In this document: piece after piece, positions 25,388-38,207 of the stretch
Layout of the letters: every line of letters starts with the position of its first letter
Position numbering within the stretch: the first letter of the stretch is position 1
Assembly (NCBI RefSeq): GCF_030052815.1
Contig: NC_079499.1
Span: 100,102,480 to 100,166,479 of the forward strand
Reading direction: 5' to 3'
Source of the DNA: Hevea brasiliensis
Taxonomy: Eukaryota > Streptophyta > Magnoliopsida > Malpighiales > Euphorbiaceae
Length of the DNA: 64,000 nt
Translations under genes and position numbers: made by a program
Notes under the pieces: generated by a model
Database searches by the model: none
Seen by the model: the letters and a program-made list of their open reading frames with translations, nothing else
Told to the model about the DNA's origin: nothing

Positions 25388-26960
25388 ACACCTGTAACAA
25401 CTCAAAAAAAAAAAAAGAATTGGGAGGTGACAGTGGCAAAGAATTGGGAGGTGACAGTGGCATGTAGCAGTGGGCTACACCCATTGTCAACTACTGCTGC
25501 TGCAGCAGTTTTAAAAAAAAAAATTGATTTTTCTCTCTCTGTCCCTCTCTTTCCACCACCACCACAACCACTCTCCCTTTCATCTCTCTCCCTCTCTCCC
25601 TTTTCTTGCTCCGGCGACCCCTTCCACCGGCTAGTGACACCCTAGGCGACACCAGCAATCACCAGCGACCTCTAGCCGATGTCTGGCGAGCCTCCAGTGG
25701 CGGCAAGGCAGGAGAGAGAAAAATGAGTCCCAAAACTTTGAACGCTCGTATCCGGCGATCTCGACGTTTGATTGGAGAGATTCCAGCGGCTATGGACTCC
25801 TAATAGTGAGCTCTTTCAGATGAGGCCAGCCTCGCCGGATTTGTTGGCCGTTTCCGACGCTGGCTAGGAGAGAGAAAATCGACTTTTTTTTACTTTTCGA
25901 CGACATTTCCGACAATTCGACCATTGGATCGACGATCTAAGACCACTTATGGACTCAGGAGGATGAGAGGAACATTTTGGTGTAACTAGTTCCGGCAGAT
26001 GCCGCCGGCAACCAGAGCCGACAACCGTGCGAGGTGGTTCAGGCAGTGGCTCCTGCGAGCTTTGGGGATGAGTTAACTTCTAGAGGCTTCCTCATAAATT
26101 TTTGGAATTTTTGAGACACAGATAAGTTTCGGGTAAGATTATTTTCACTATTTCTCAGTTTGTAGAGCATAAATGCAGTGTTTCTTAAATAGAAAAAATT
26201 GGAGAAAAATTCTAAGAAAAATATATGATTAAAGTAAAATTATTTGGAGATATTCTATGGTGTTTGTTGAATTTTTGAGTGATTATAGAATATTTTTGAA
26301 AAATATAGACGGATTTTAGTTAGATTTTTAGCATATGAGTATATAAGATTATATGAGATTATGATATTTAAATTTTATATGATTAGTTGAAGCTTGAGAA
26401 TAGAGGTTTAAATATATGAATATTGAATTGGGTTGAATTAAGAATATGTTAGCTATTAGAAACTTATGGAATTGAGTAATATTCTTAAATAAAATATTCA
26501 TGGGCGATTAAAAAATTACAATTCCTTTTGCGATAGCTTTATAACTTTATTAAGGACCGCGGGGAAAAATTTTAGAATTTTTAGAGCTTGTTTGATTAGA
26601 TTTTTACAAAATATCAATTATAGGGACTAAAACGTAATTTTTTAAGTTTATGACTATTGTCTGATTTGGAGGGCTTAGGAGGGGCCATATAATATTGATG
26701 AGATGTGATTGTGAAAATTGAGAATTTAAAAGTATTATTTGAATCTTTTTACAGGTTGGGTAGGTCCTAGGTATAGGGGAAATTCTACCGAATTTTCGGC
26801 ATAAATTAGGATTGCCTCTTTAAATTTATTTTTATTTGAATTGGCACTAATAATTCATAATAAAATTACGTAGGTGATCAGGGTCAATCATCTTCCTTCA
26901 CCCAACCTCCACCGTCGTCTTTGGTGTACAGTGAGTAAAATATTAATTTTAATTAAGAGT

Positions 26961-29900
26961 TGTAACACCCTCTCGGTAGCAACTCCGTACATTCTACTGT
27001 TCCGGTGACCGGTGTCGGTCCGGACAGCTAGAACGTCCGGAAAAATATTTAAACTAAAGTCAGGAACCATAATTAACTCAAATATTAATAAGAAAAATTT
27101 AGGAAAAATTTTTGAAATAAAATACAACCAAGTTAAACGAGCCGGTGCCCAAGCGATGGGTAACTGAGAGGAAGTTGCTCGCAACGAGGAGCCCTAGACC
27201 CGGGGAAAAATTCATAAAATAATTTTTGGGACTCCAGAGAAGGGTCATTGAGGTTCCTATGGCATTAGAATGCCAAGAAAATATTTAGAAAAATTTTTCA
27301 ATCGGTACAGACAATTTTGACCCGTTAAGCCAAACGGAGGGCATTTTGGTCATTTCGCCTTCAGAGACGATTTTTGGCCGACTTGTCCAGTTGAATAAAT
27401 AATTATTATGACATAAAATATGAATTAATGTTGATGAAAAATTAATTTGAAGTTAGTAGAAAAGAAAAGAAAAGAAAAATAAAGAAAATTAGGGATAATG
27501 ACATCACATGATGTCATTATCTTACTCCCAACCAATCACAAGTTAACAAGCATTCTTAAAACATTTAAAAGATACAAAATGGACCAAAAATTCTGGTCAT
27601 CTTCTTCTTCTTCTTCTTCCTCAAAACGTGACCTCTCTTCCATAGCCCTCCATAAAAAATTTCTTGCATCACTTCCATTTTCCTATGAATTTCCACTATA
27701 AAACCCTAGACACCTTTCATTAAAACTTGTCCATACCTCTTGGGGAAGTGTTTGGCAGCCTAGAAAAGGAAGGAAAGTAAAGTTTGAGCTTGGAAAATTC
27801 TGCCCTACAAGAGGTTAGTGCACTTATACACCTTAAGCTCTTTATTTCCATGTTAGTGACTTGAATTGAGTAAGAATTTGTGAATTAAATGAACTAAATA
27901 TATGTGTATGTCCACCATGAATTTCGGCAGCCCTAAGGAACGAACAATGATGGAGTGTTTTTGATGGTTTTAATGGACTTAAAATGAATTAGAGATTATG
28001 TTTAAGGTGTATATACACATATAGAATGAATGAAAGTGCTTAACTAGGTGTATGGGTGAATTGAAAGGGAAAATTAGGGTTTTGGGAGTGAAAAATTGGA
28101 CTTGGCTTATGAAATGATTAATGGACATTCTAATGGTCAATTAGTGACCATTTGAGGCAAGTTAATCATAATTTGAAGTGAGCTAATGTATGGCAAATTG
28201 AAATGGGAAGGCTGCTTAGAGACAAGAAAGAATGAGGTCGTGATTCCAGCCCATTTAGACAGCCATAACTTTGGCTGTGTAGGTCCAATTTGTGTTTGGC
28301 CAATTGGACATGAAACTAGACTTATAATGGCACAATTTTGCTGAAGAAACCATGCCCAAAAGACCAAAGCAAGTGGACCAAAAGTTGGCCCCAATCCGGA
28401 TACCGCAATAAAGACTGCAGAAATGACCAAATGAAACTGTTCATTTGGCCATAACTCACTTTAGATATGGTCAATTGACCTGAAATTTTTACAGCAACAA
28501 GTTAAGACATAGACAAACAACTTTCATGAAGAAACCTACCCCAAATTATGACCAAAACCTATCCAACAAGACAGTGGCAGTCACTATTCATGGTACTATA
28601 GATTTGGTAATTCTGCAGTTTTTCTAATCCGGCCAGTTGTGGTTTTTGGACCATAACTGGAGCTACAAAACTCTAAATGGAGTGATTTAAAAAAAGAAAT
28701 TCAACTAGACAAAATAAGGAACAACTTTCATGTTTACCATTTCCTCAAATTCCCACTGCAACAGTGCTTAATGGAACAGTAAAATTAGGCTTCAAAAACT
28801 GAAAATTCTGCTTCCCTTGGTTTAAGTTTAGAAATGGTATTAATGCTTAATGCCAACAAGTTTTCAATGCAAAATGTGGTATGTTGGGTGTGTTAAAACC
28901 AATGTACCTATTTTCTATCCAAAAGTCAACATTTTTGTTGACCAATAAGGTGAATAGTGACACCAAAACTTGAAAATTCAAAATTTGAAATTAGAAATGC
29001 ATCTAGGGGACTTTAAATTGCAATTGACAATTAATACTAGCAAATGTAAAACTAAAAATGTGGGATCTTGGTGTAATTAGAATTAATATATCCATTAAGT
29101 ATAAAAATGTCAACATTTTGGGTTGACTAGTAAGGTGAATAGTAATCAAAATGATTAGTAAATTAAGATGAAGACCTAGAACCAATTCTAAGCTTAAATG
29201 CTTAGAATTGTATGACAAATGTGGACTATGCATCCTAGTCAAAATTGTTAAAAAGAAATTAAGGCCATAAATTTGAAATCCATGAAATATTTATGGATTA
29301 CTTAAAACATGAAAAATAAGTCACCAAATTGATGTGAATAATTAGTTAGGGCTTATATGCCCATCACAAATGGAATTCATAACATATTAATAACTCAACT
29401 TGAAATATAAAAATTGTAATTACATGAGTAGATTCTTGAATGTATAAATGAGAAAAGAAAAATGTTTTGAGTACAATGGTATAAAAGGATAATTGATGTG
29501 AATTGTGATCATATAAATGATCAAATAAATGTATGAATTACAATCGAAATTTATCATGAAATAATGAAGTCATAAAATACAATATATTAATATTTAATGA
29601 TATTATGTGCCCTTGTATTGCTTAGACATGTGTGTCAGATTGGATAGTTTGGCATGCCAATAGGGTATTGTTTTAGCAGTACTGCGAAAGGCTTTATGCC
29701 TGTATTCATAGCTTTATGCCTGCATTCATGGCTTTATGCCAACATTCATGGCTTTTATGCCTGATTATGTGTTATCATGGCTTTTTAGCCATACTGACTG
29801 CATACGTGGTTGACGTTCTGCGTCCCATGGTATGACGGCCCGAGGCACGCGTGTCGAAGCCAACGACCCGCTATCCAGTTTAGTCAGCCTGTCGTAGGTT

Positions 29901-31000
29901 ACTTGGGCAGTGTAATTTATTGAACTAAATTAAGACTATTAGTAATTAAAAATATTAGAAATCAAATAAATGAGTTAATAAGACTTTAAAAGAATTAGTT
30001 ACAATTATGAAATGATCCAAACCGCATAAAAATTGTTAAGTAAAATGACAAAAGAGTTGCAAAAATAGGTATAACTTAACTAAATATTTTAAATGTACAT
30101 TCTATTGCTATATGAATATAAATTGAGTATTTTTATTAATTCTGTATATCGTACATTATTACTGTGAATTTCGGAATTAAATGCTTCCAAAGCGAAACAA
30201 ATGAGAACAAAAGATAATTAATATTAGACACATTGTATTAAATTAAATTGATTCTTAAATATTCAAATTATGCTTCATTCTTTCTTTATTTGTATATTTT
30301 ATTTTCTTGTTCTATTATTGCACCACTAAGCAGCAATGCTTAGCGCGATGGATTTGTTTCCTCGCGCAGGTACTTTGACTAAGATTTTTGGAGTCCAGAT
30401 CTGCAGAAGTGCCTGAAGTATTCAAGGTTGTCACCTCCTCAGTAATGCATGTAGATAGGGCCCATATAGATCATATTTTGTATTTAGTATAAAATGCTAG
30501 ATATTGTATTATAATGTAGATTATGAGCAGGTAATTAATAGAAATGTAATGTAATTTAATAAATTAGCTTTTTCATATGTAATTAATTTATATATCATGT
30601 AAATTATGAAATTGTGTAAATTAAAGAAATTTGAAAATTTTACTTATGTGATTTGAGCATGAATGAGATTGTATGGATTCGAAGACAGATTTGAAATATA
30701 TAGATAATGCATGGAAATGAATATGAAATTGAGATATATGAATGAGATGGTTATGAAAATAATTGATGAGATTTTATTTGTAAAATATTATTGAAATTTT
30801 CAAACAGGTAAATAGTAAAATACGTCAACTGGTAATAAAATAGGGGAAACTCCGCTGGTTTCTTCGTCGAAAAATAATTAATATTAAAATATAATGAGAT
30901 CAAATTATGAAAGGAATAAAGTAAGATAAGATAGGGTGCTCCGGCATTGAATGTTGCACACTTTGCTCGACTATACTGTAGTTGGGTGAGGGGTGTTACA
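26961..31000. mobile_element. 4.04 kb solo LTR nested in the 5' LTR
   Basis: It starts TGTAACACCCTC and ends GAGGGGTGTTACA, so the ends form a short inverted repeat of LTR type (TG...CA). The sequence either side resumes the host LTR as seen at 44540-44560. No PBS or PPT adjoins either end and no second LTR was found, so a solo LTR is the simplest reading. No TSD is visible: the left flank is ...aattaagagt and the right flank atttc. No protein-coding frame is supported. It includes a tandem block of 'gctttatgcctgcattcatg' at about 29689-29770. Confidence 0.75.
29689..29790 (+). repeat. Short tandem repeat 'gctttatgcc...attcatg'
   Basis: Four to five copies of a roughly 22-23 bp unit beginning 'ggctttatgcc', with small changes, inside the 4.04 kb solo LTR. 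The final copy reads 'ggctttttagcc'. Confidence 0.8.
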
Positions 31001-31310
31001 ATTTCAATATTATTATATGTTCAAGCATGCCTATACATCACTTATAAATATGTATCTATGTAGTTAAATACTAGGCACGTTTTATATTGCATTCATAATT
31101 GATGAAGTGTCATGGATGTTATTTGTGGTAATTTGGAACAGTGTGCGTGCGTTGGCGTACATATGGTATGGTATTGGATATGGACCGGACGGGTAGACAT
31201 GGCTTGAGAGACACTTGCTGGGGCTCGATCCTTTATGGATAAGTCGGGGTAGACACGGCTTGAGAGACACTTGCTGGGACCCCGCATTTGGTTTATTAAG
31301 CGATAGTCCT

Positions 31311-31702
31311 TGTAACAGCCCGGCCCACTAGTGATATTGTCCGCTCTAGGTCGAAGCCCTCACGGTTTTAAAACGCATCGCTAGGGGTTATGAACCACCA
31401 ACTTATAAACCCAGCATCTCTCCCGTGTTTTGTCGATGTGGGATTTGCCTAGGGTGTTACAATCCACCCCCCTTATGGGACTCAGCGTCCTCGCTGAGGT
31501 TTGCCCCACCATCGTTCAAGGTTGCACGCAGAGCGGCTCTGATACCACAAATGTAACAGCTTGGCCCACTAGTGATATTGTCCGCTCTAGGCCGAAGCCC
31601 TCACGGGTTTAAAACGCGTCGCTAGGGGTTACGAACCACCAACTTATAAACCCAGCATCTCTCTCGTGTTTTGTCGATGTGGGATTTGCCTAGGGTGTTA
31701 CA
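31311..31702 (-). mobile_element. TRIM element (392 bp), complete, with 5-bp TSD
   Basis: Two 151-bp terminal direct repeats (31311-31461 and 31552-31702), both TGTAACA...GTGTTACA, enclose only 90 bp. Perfect target duplication gtcct at 31306-31310 and 31703-31707. Read on the minus strand, the 90-bp interior begins with a tRNA-primer site (TGGTATCAGAGC, seen here inverted as 'gctctgatacca' next to the right LTR) and ends in a purine tract (inverted as 'ccacccccctta' next to the left LTR). This is a terminal-repeat retrotransposon in miniature, non-autonomous and mobilised in trans. The two LTRs differ at only a few positions, so the insertion looks young relative to its host LTR. Confidence 0.93.
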
Positions 31703-32420
31703 GTCCTGCTTGAGAGACACTCGCTGGCAGAGGTTGGATTAAGAGAGCTGTATAGGGGATAGGCTCCCATATCTGTACTGTTTGAACAGTATTGTGTGTG
31801 TGAATGCTCCAAATTGCCTTTTTACTGTTAGGATGTGATTTGTATGAAATTTATGATGATGTTGCATTACATTTCTTATGATGCATTAGCTTTAGATAGC
31901 TATAGAAATTGTGGTTAAAATTAGTATTTTACTGTCTGAGTCGAACACTAACTCCTGTTTACCTATTTTTCTAGGCTATAGGAGGAGTTCTTTTACAGAG
32001 CAACCTGCTTTCTTCCTTGCAGGTTTAACGTCGGTTATTTAATTGTTTTATTATTTTTCTAAATTTAAAATCTAGAACTCCGCGTGTTAATAATAGTATG
32101 GACATTGTTAGAAATCATGTTAATTTAAATTCTTAAGATTAATAAATAAAGATTTGTATGATACTTAAACAATTTGTAAATAATGTAACTGGGTTGAGCT
32201 AGGCTCCCCTAATTTGAGTTTCTAATAATTATTGGGTTAAGTTGGCCCAAAATAAAATTATAATATTTTAATTTAAATTATTTTTATACACATGTTGGGC
32301 CTAAATTATGGGCCTGGTCATGGGTTTAGGAACAGTAAGGCTTACTACGGGCCTTGGGGGCTTTATGCCGGCCCAGGTCCTAGTGCCGATCTGGCCCATG
32401 GGATCGGGTCGTGACAAATA

Positions 32421-32432
32421 TGGTATCAGAGC
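32421..32432 (+). promoter_or_regulatory. Primer-binding site of the LARD-like element
   Basis: TGGTATCAGAGC, the standard initiator-Met tRNA primer site of plant LTR retrotransposons, lies four bases after the 5' LTR end. This fixes the LTR boundary and the plus orientation. Confidence 0.92.
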
Positions 32433-33773
32433 CTAGGCTTTAGATTCATGGGAAATAATGTAATTAGGAGTGTAAAAAGGAGTCTTGTTAGGAGTTTACA
32501 TGCGGAGTATAGGATTCTGTTTCGTCTTTTTCTGTAATTTTTTATTTCTAGATTCTGCGTTATATCTCGAAAAATATAAGAGTGCCTCAGTTAGTGTCTT
32601 GATTTTCATGGAGACATAGAAATGTGAAATAGAGTTAGCAGACATGTTGAGGTCTGCCATGGAAATACGTTCTCAAAGAAACACTATATTTCTATCAGTA
32701 TAGGTCCAAGTGTTGTGCTTATCTGGTGCTAGGCATGAGTACATAAAGGTGAGTTTTGATGGTATAATGGCACTAGATAAGGGTGAGGATACCACTACTG
32801 GCAGTCGTCAGTGAATGACCCAGTCAGAGTAAGTTTATGATAATAGTAGATTCAAGAGAGATAAGAGATTAGGAGACCTAATCTGTTAGGACTTATCGTA
32901 GTAACTATACAATGTTCTCGATGTCTACTCTGTAAGCTGCAGATTACAGTACCGACATGAGATTATTGTGTAGAGCCGCGCGCTTCCCCGTAGTGCTCAT
33001 GATGAGGATGTCTGCAGACAGTCTCTATTTTAGTACAATTATGCCAGAACAGGGTTCTATTACTGCAAAAGAGTTTGGAAATCCTAGGTAGAGATTTAAA
33101 ACCCTAGCGCTAGAATATCAAAGGGTCACAGTTGTAAGGTAGCTAGAGTCAGTGACTCAGTTACCCTAGCATGAGCTACAGTTACATTAGGAATTGCTGA
33201 AAGACTAGAGGTTTCAGTATAATCATAAATTAAAGGTAACACCTTTAGGGTGAGGCCATTTGGTCTTTGATATGAGGTCTTAGATGGTTTTTGCAATGTA
33301 ATGGCCCTTTTGCCAAAAGTTTAGTGAAAAATAGTATCTTCTTTGTGTAGCAGCAGGGCGCAGGGTATGATTTTTCTCCCCTAAAGGAGACAGGATACTA
33401 TGAATGATGTTCGTAGCCTGTGAAACAACGCTTTAAGGGTTTTCCAGTAGGATAAGAGAGCAGATAGCCTGACATGGTTGTGGCAAGGTGCTAGATGTAG
33501 TACCTTTTTCACAGTCAATTATGACATAAAGCGGTCTTATTCTTTCAAGAGAGATAGGGGTTTATTACTAATAATGGTAACCAATAAAATAGTGTCCCAG
33601 ATGGGACTGTAGAGTGTAGTAGAGAGTAGTTGGCTTAGGTATCCTGGAGATGATGCAAGTTCCATTATAGGAACCATAAATGATCAGATCATGATAGATG
33701 TAAAGCATTTGAATTGAATGACGGGTTTGGGTGCCCAGTATCTTAAGTTTTGGCTAATTGAGTAAACATGGAA

Positions 33774-33867
<94 letters not shown>

Positions 33868-36800
33868 TTGCAGCATAATTAGTTCTCGAGGTAGTAAGGA
33901 TATTATGGAGGCTAAAGGATAAGAATAGAGATCACACAATAAACATATGACTGTAATTTCTTGAGTTCCCTTCTAACTTCATATTGTCCAAAACAATAGT
34001 ATAATCCAATTATAATAGTGTTAAGAGTAAAAAATTAGCGAAGATAAATCACAGAAAGCCAGTGGATAGAGAAAGTACAGAATGAAAATTTAGACAATTG
34101 ATTGCAGATGCAACGTAATCTAAATGCCAGTGAAAGTACTAGCTAGAGTGATCAAAAAACCAAATCTGAGTAGCACAGATATGTGATAATCTGGTAGAGA
34201 CTTTGAAAGATACAATTAGCAAGTACAACTATCATGTTAAGAAGAAGAATGGAACTAGAGATAGAATAGTCAAGTTCTATTTTGGGTAAGACAAAGGAAA
34301 TAAATGAAAGGACAACCTGAAGGGCGCAGAATAAAAGGAAAAAAAGTTAAGATATAGGGTAGGCTAAGTGTTATTCTAGGCAAGGTGAATGACAAGGATG
34401 GAGAACCCAAAATGGGACCACATTAGTGATAATAGTGATGGAGGTATGGAATCTAGTAATGTGATACTCATAGCATGATATAGTTGAGGTAGTGCCAGGG
34501 GCTAGAATATAGAGCTTGGAGTTCCATGATTGGATCATACTCTATCTATTCCCTATTCCTAAAGTGAAGTGGATAGCAATGGGGCAAGATTCCTTTAACT
34601 TGTTAACAGTATCAAGAAGATTAGGCGAGGAATATAATAATAATAAGCAAAAGCTAGAAGGTGTGCGATGGTATTGCGGACTATCTAATTTGGCAGAGAA
34701 AAAGAAGTTAGTAAGTAGTAAGTTGAATGAAAGTCAATCTAAGGGATCAAATAGGTATGATGAGAGGAAAAGAATGATAGATAATGACACATAGACTTTA
34801 GCTTAGACTTTTGAGATAGTGAGAAGGTAGTTAGAGGTTCATTATGAATGTCAGGCAAACATTTTTATTGTGATCAACAGAATCATTTTGCAGTGAAGCA
34901 ATAATGACAGAACAACAGTAGGGGTAGAATGAAAAGCGACAAGTATGGGTAGTTATAAATCACTAGAAAGTTCAAGGATCAAATTAATGACCATAGATAA
35001 GGGTGGAATTAGTGCTGAAAGAATCTATTAGTGAGAGAAATCTTTCAGGATTCAATAAAAGTTAAGGGCACAATATAAATGATGATAGATATGAATCATA
35101 GGTCGAGTATAAGTAAAGTTAATAAATTATAAAATATTATGTCAGGAAGGACAATGGTACGGTAAAGGGTTCATGCAGATGATACCTTATAGGTAGAGCA
35201 CAACTGTGCTAGGAGATGATGAAATTTAAAGAGAAAGACCAAGAAACATAGGTTAAACGTTATTATATGGACAATCGAGCGTAGTTGAATATAAGAGGAT
35301 ATTTTTCTTTCTCTTCAAGTTTAACTCAAGCTTTTGGTTCTAGAAGGTTATATAAGGAACAAAGATTGAGTCAAGGAGACCTAGTTATTTGAGAGTTTGG
35401 TAGGCACCAATTCATACACAATCTCCTGATATGAGAATGACGGTAAGTGCATACCTAATGTTAAGTATGAAAGGATGATCAGAGTAGTGACAGGAGTTAA
35501 ATCGAGTTAGATACCAGGGCTTGCAATCCTTCTGAACTATAAGCTGGAGGAATTACTATTTGTGGATGAGTTTTAGTGGATGAAATGGTTGCTGATGGGT
35601 AAATTTAAGGTTGAAGTTTGGAAAACTGTGAACAGTATATGTGGTTATATTAAGGAGAATGAACATGTGAAGTATCTTATCTGGAATTATGGCATAGCAC
35701 ACATATCCCACAACCATGCTAGTTCGGGTGGAACTTATAGTTTTAAGGGCTCCTATCTAACTATGATGAGCAATTTCCTACAAAAGATAGTAGGGAATGA
35801 CAATGTTCTAATGGTCAAGCCGAGAAGGAGATACAAGAAGAATTTTCTATGGGCAATTACAAGTGTTACATAATATGAAGAATGTGCTGGTAGCAGTCAA
35901 TTGTAAGGTTAGAATTCCAGGAGTAATGGAACTTGTAATTAAGATAGGACTACGAAATAAAAAGAATGATAAAGTTGATAATGGGATGGACATTCTTGAA
36001 GGAAAAAGTATAAGAATGAGAGAGGACAAAGGTTAAAGAATAAGTACAGTAGGTTGAAAGGATATAAAAAATAACAGAAACGGAAAAAGGAAGTGGATAA
36101 GATCCAAAGGACAGGAGAAGAGCTCAATAGATTTAGTTACAATGATGAGAATAAGAAAGAATAAGCCTGTTAGGGACACACCAAGGGATATTTAAAACAA
36201 TTTATGGTGAGGTAATAGATTCAAGAAGTAGTGGAACCTCAACCTAAGTGTTAATGTGTCAAAAAGTACGTCACATAATAAGAAGATTTAGGAAGAAGTC
36301 AGTATATTTTCATTCCAGAGGAGGAGTGGAAAATGATAAAGTTGCATGAACTGGATTGTCAAGGAATACAAACACTTTTGTCATATAAGAGAAAAGACCC
36401 AGTTCACTTTCCAATATTGATAAATGGCACACTTAGCCCTTGGAGGGAACTCTACCTAACTAGTTACATAAGATGGACAGAAATTGGTCTAAGTATCTTA
36501 ATAATGACACAAATAGATTGAAAATTTGAAGTATCATGAAAATAAGAAGATGCATAGGTGCTAACCATTGAGGTCAAAGGACAAGTAAAGATTTAGAATA
36601 AGATGCCTATGATAGGTGCTACAGGAAACATCTTATAGAACATTATAGGATAAGAAACATAAGTCATGTCCTTGGAAAGCAGAAGGTTGAGGGGTAAGCA
36701 CCAAGGTTGATTGAAGTTAAGAGACATCAAGTCAAGTACAGAGAGGTATAGTGAATACTTGAGATGTTAGAAAAATAGTCAATGAATAGTTAAGAGATAA

Positions 36801-37004
36801 AAGCATCTCTAGAAAAAAAAAAATGAAGACAATTAGGGCACTACGGTGAAAATCAGAGAGCAGAGGAATGCGATCTATATTTGGAGAATAGAGCGTTTTA
36901 ACCATCTTTGCTTAGCTAGAGGAGCAAATGCTTGCACTTATCCCAATAGCCCTCTTTCCTTATACCTTATTTATTTGAAAATTCGAGGACGAATTTTTCT
37001 TTTT
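32433..37004 (+). other. Non-coding internal domain of the LARD-like element
   Basis: About 4.6 kb, A/G-biased on the + strand, with stops in every frame. No polyprotein motif was seen: no zinc knuckle, protease DSG, RT 'YxDD' or integrase HHCC. The longest frames (34516-34794, 35580-35873) resemble nothing known. A 31-unit AAT microsatellite interrupts it at 33773. Either a gag-pol decayed beyond recognition or an originally non-coding LARD interior would fit. Confidence 0.7.
33773..33865 (+). repeat. (AAT)n microsatellite, about 31 units
   Basis: Uninterrupted 'aataat' over more than 90 bases inside the LARD interior. The poly-Tyr frame on the opposite strand is an artefact. Confidence 0.95.
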
Positions 37005-37019
37005 GGGGGGGGGGGGGGG
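37005..37019 (+). promoter_or_regulatory. Polypurine tract of the LARD-like element
   Basis: A run of 15 G residues followed by 'ataa' and then the 3' LTR start at 37024. It is preceded by 'attcgaggacgaat', a phrase common before the PPT of Tekay/Del-type gypsy elements. It would prime plus-strand synthesis. Confidence 0.85.
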
Positions 37020-37886
37020 ATAATGTAACAACTCAAAAAAAAAAAAAAAGAATTGAGAGGTGACAGTGGCATGTAGCAATGGGCTACACCCACTATCATC
37101 TGCTGTTGCTGCAGCAGTTTAAAAAAAAAAAGAAAATTTTTTTATTTTTCTCTCTTTCTCCCTCTCTTTCCTCCACCACCACCACCATCACCCTCCCTCT
37201 CATCTCTCTCCCTCTCTCCCTTTTCTTGCTCCGGTGACTCCTTCCACTGGCTGGTGACACCCTAGGCGGTACCAGCAATCACCGACGACCTCCAGCCTAC
37301 GTTCGGCGAGCCTCCAGTGGCAGCGACAGTGGCAGCAAGGCAGGAGAGAGAAAAATGGATCCCAAAACTTTGAACGCTCGTATTCGGCTATTCTGACGTC
37401 CGATTTGAGTGATTCTAGTTGCTATGGACTCCTAATAGTGAGATCTTTCAGATGAGACCAGCCTCGCCAGTGTCGCAATGGGATTTTGCGGTCACCTGGA
37501 CGATCACTCACCGAAGTGGGAAAGAGTGAGGAGTTGCCACCTTAGTTTTGAGGGAAACTAAAGAAAACCATTTGGGGAGATAAATTAAAAATGAAACCAC
37601 TTCAAGACAGAGATTCTAGGTTCGGGGTCCGTAAACGGGTGGGGAAGGTGTTAGGCACCTCACCTCGTCCCTTAATAAGGGTAAGTAGATTTAACTTTAC
37701 ACTTTCAAATTTGATAGTTAGGAAGGCTCGAATGAATATGTTACCCTTCTGATATAGGGGAATATTTGCTTTCTCACCATTTGGATTACCCAGATACATA
37801 AGTAAATGAGACAACCTTAGTGAGTTGAAGTTGAGTTATGTCTTTTGTTTGCGAGATTATTCTGCATATTTATTAAAATTTGATTT

Positions 37887-38207
37887 GGAGATCGGATAAG
37901 AACTCTCCTCCGATCTCTTTTGAATATTTATTGGGGTTTTGAATTGGAGACCGGATAAGAACTCTCCTCCGATCCCTTTAAATATGTATTAAAAATTTTG
38001 GATCGGAGATCGGATAAGAACTCTCCTCCGATCTCCTTTAATGGTTCATTAAAATTTTGGATTGGAAACCGGATAAGAACCCTCCTCCGATCTCCTTTAA
38101 GAGTATTGAGATTTTTGGATTGGAGACCGGATAAGGACTCTCCTCCGATCTTCTTTTATTGGGATTTCGGGTTGGAGACCAGATAAGAACTCTCCTCTGA
38201 TCTCCTT
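37887..38207. repeat. 59-bp minisatellite whose units are hairpins
   Basis: Six units start at 37887, 37946, 38005, 38064, 38122 and 38174 (spacing 59, 59, 59, 58, 52). Each has 'ggagaYcgg-ataagaactct-cctccgatct', where GGAGATCGG pairs with CCGATCTCC across an 11-base loop. Two decayed units follow at about 38229 and 38277. The period is not a multiple of three and the open frame across it is broken, so it is non-coding. Confidence 0.88.

Larger units (their letters stand above)
25393..32416 (+). repeat. 5' LTR of the LARD-like element, interrupted twice
   Basis: Bounded by TGTAACAACTC and GGGTCGTGACA. It is alignable to the 3' LTR in segments: 25393-25850 with 37024-37470, 25850-26950 with 43433-44540, 31001-31310 with 44550-44910, and 31708-32416 with 44915-45610. 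It is interrupted by a 4.04 kb solo LTR at 26961 and a TRIM at 31311. A 25-bp direct duplication ('gaattgggaggtgacagtgg') near 25418-25460 is not in the 3' LTR. Two copies of a 56-bp unit lie at 31192-31303. Confidence 0.88.

Noticed and set aside
29689..29790. CRISPR-like or satellite array
   Set aside because: Repeats are directly adjacent with no unique spacers of constant length, and this is plant nuclear DNA; it is a short minisatellite in a solo LTR.
31430..31612. 60-aa frame 'MSMWDLPRVLQ...'
   Set aside because: It crosses from one TRIM LTR through the PBS into the other, so it is not a gene.
31311..31702. Cassandra-type TRIM (5S rRNA in LTR)
   Set aside because: The LTR shows no recognisable 5S rRNA promoter boxes, so only the general TRIM class is claimed.
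33754..33939. Poly-Tyr minus-strand frame
   Set aside because: It is a product of the AAT microsatellite.
37998..38186. 62-aa frame with repeated 'FLDWRPDKDSPPI'
   Set aside because: The underlying 59-bp unit is not a multiple of three, so the peptide repeat is accidental and the frame does not extend.
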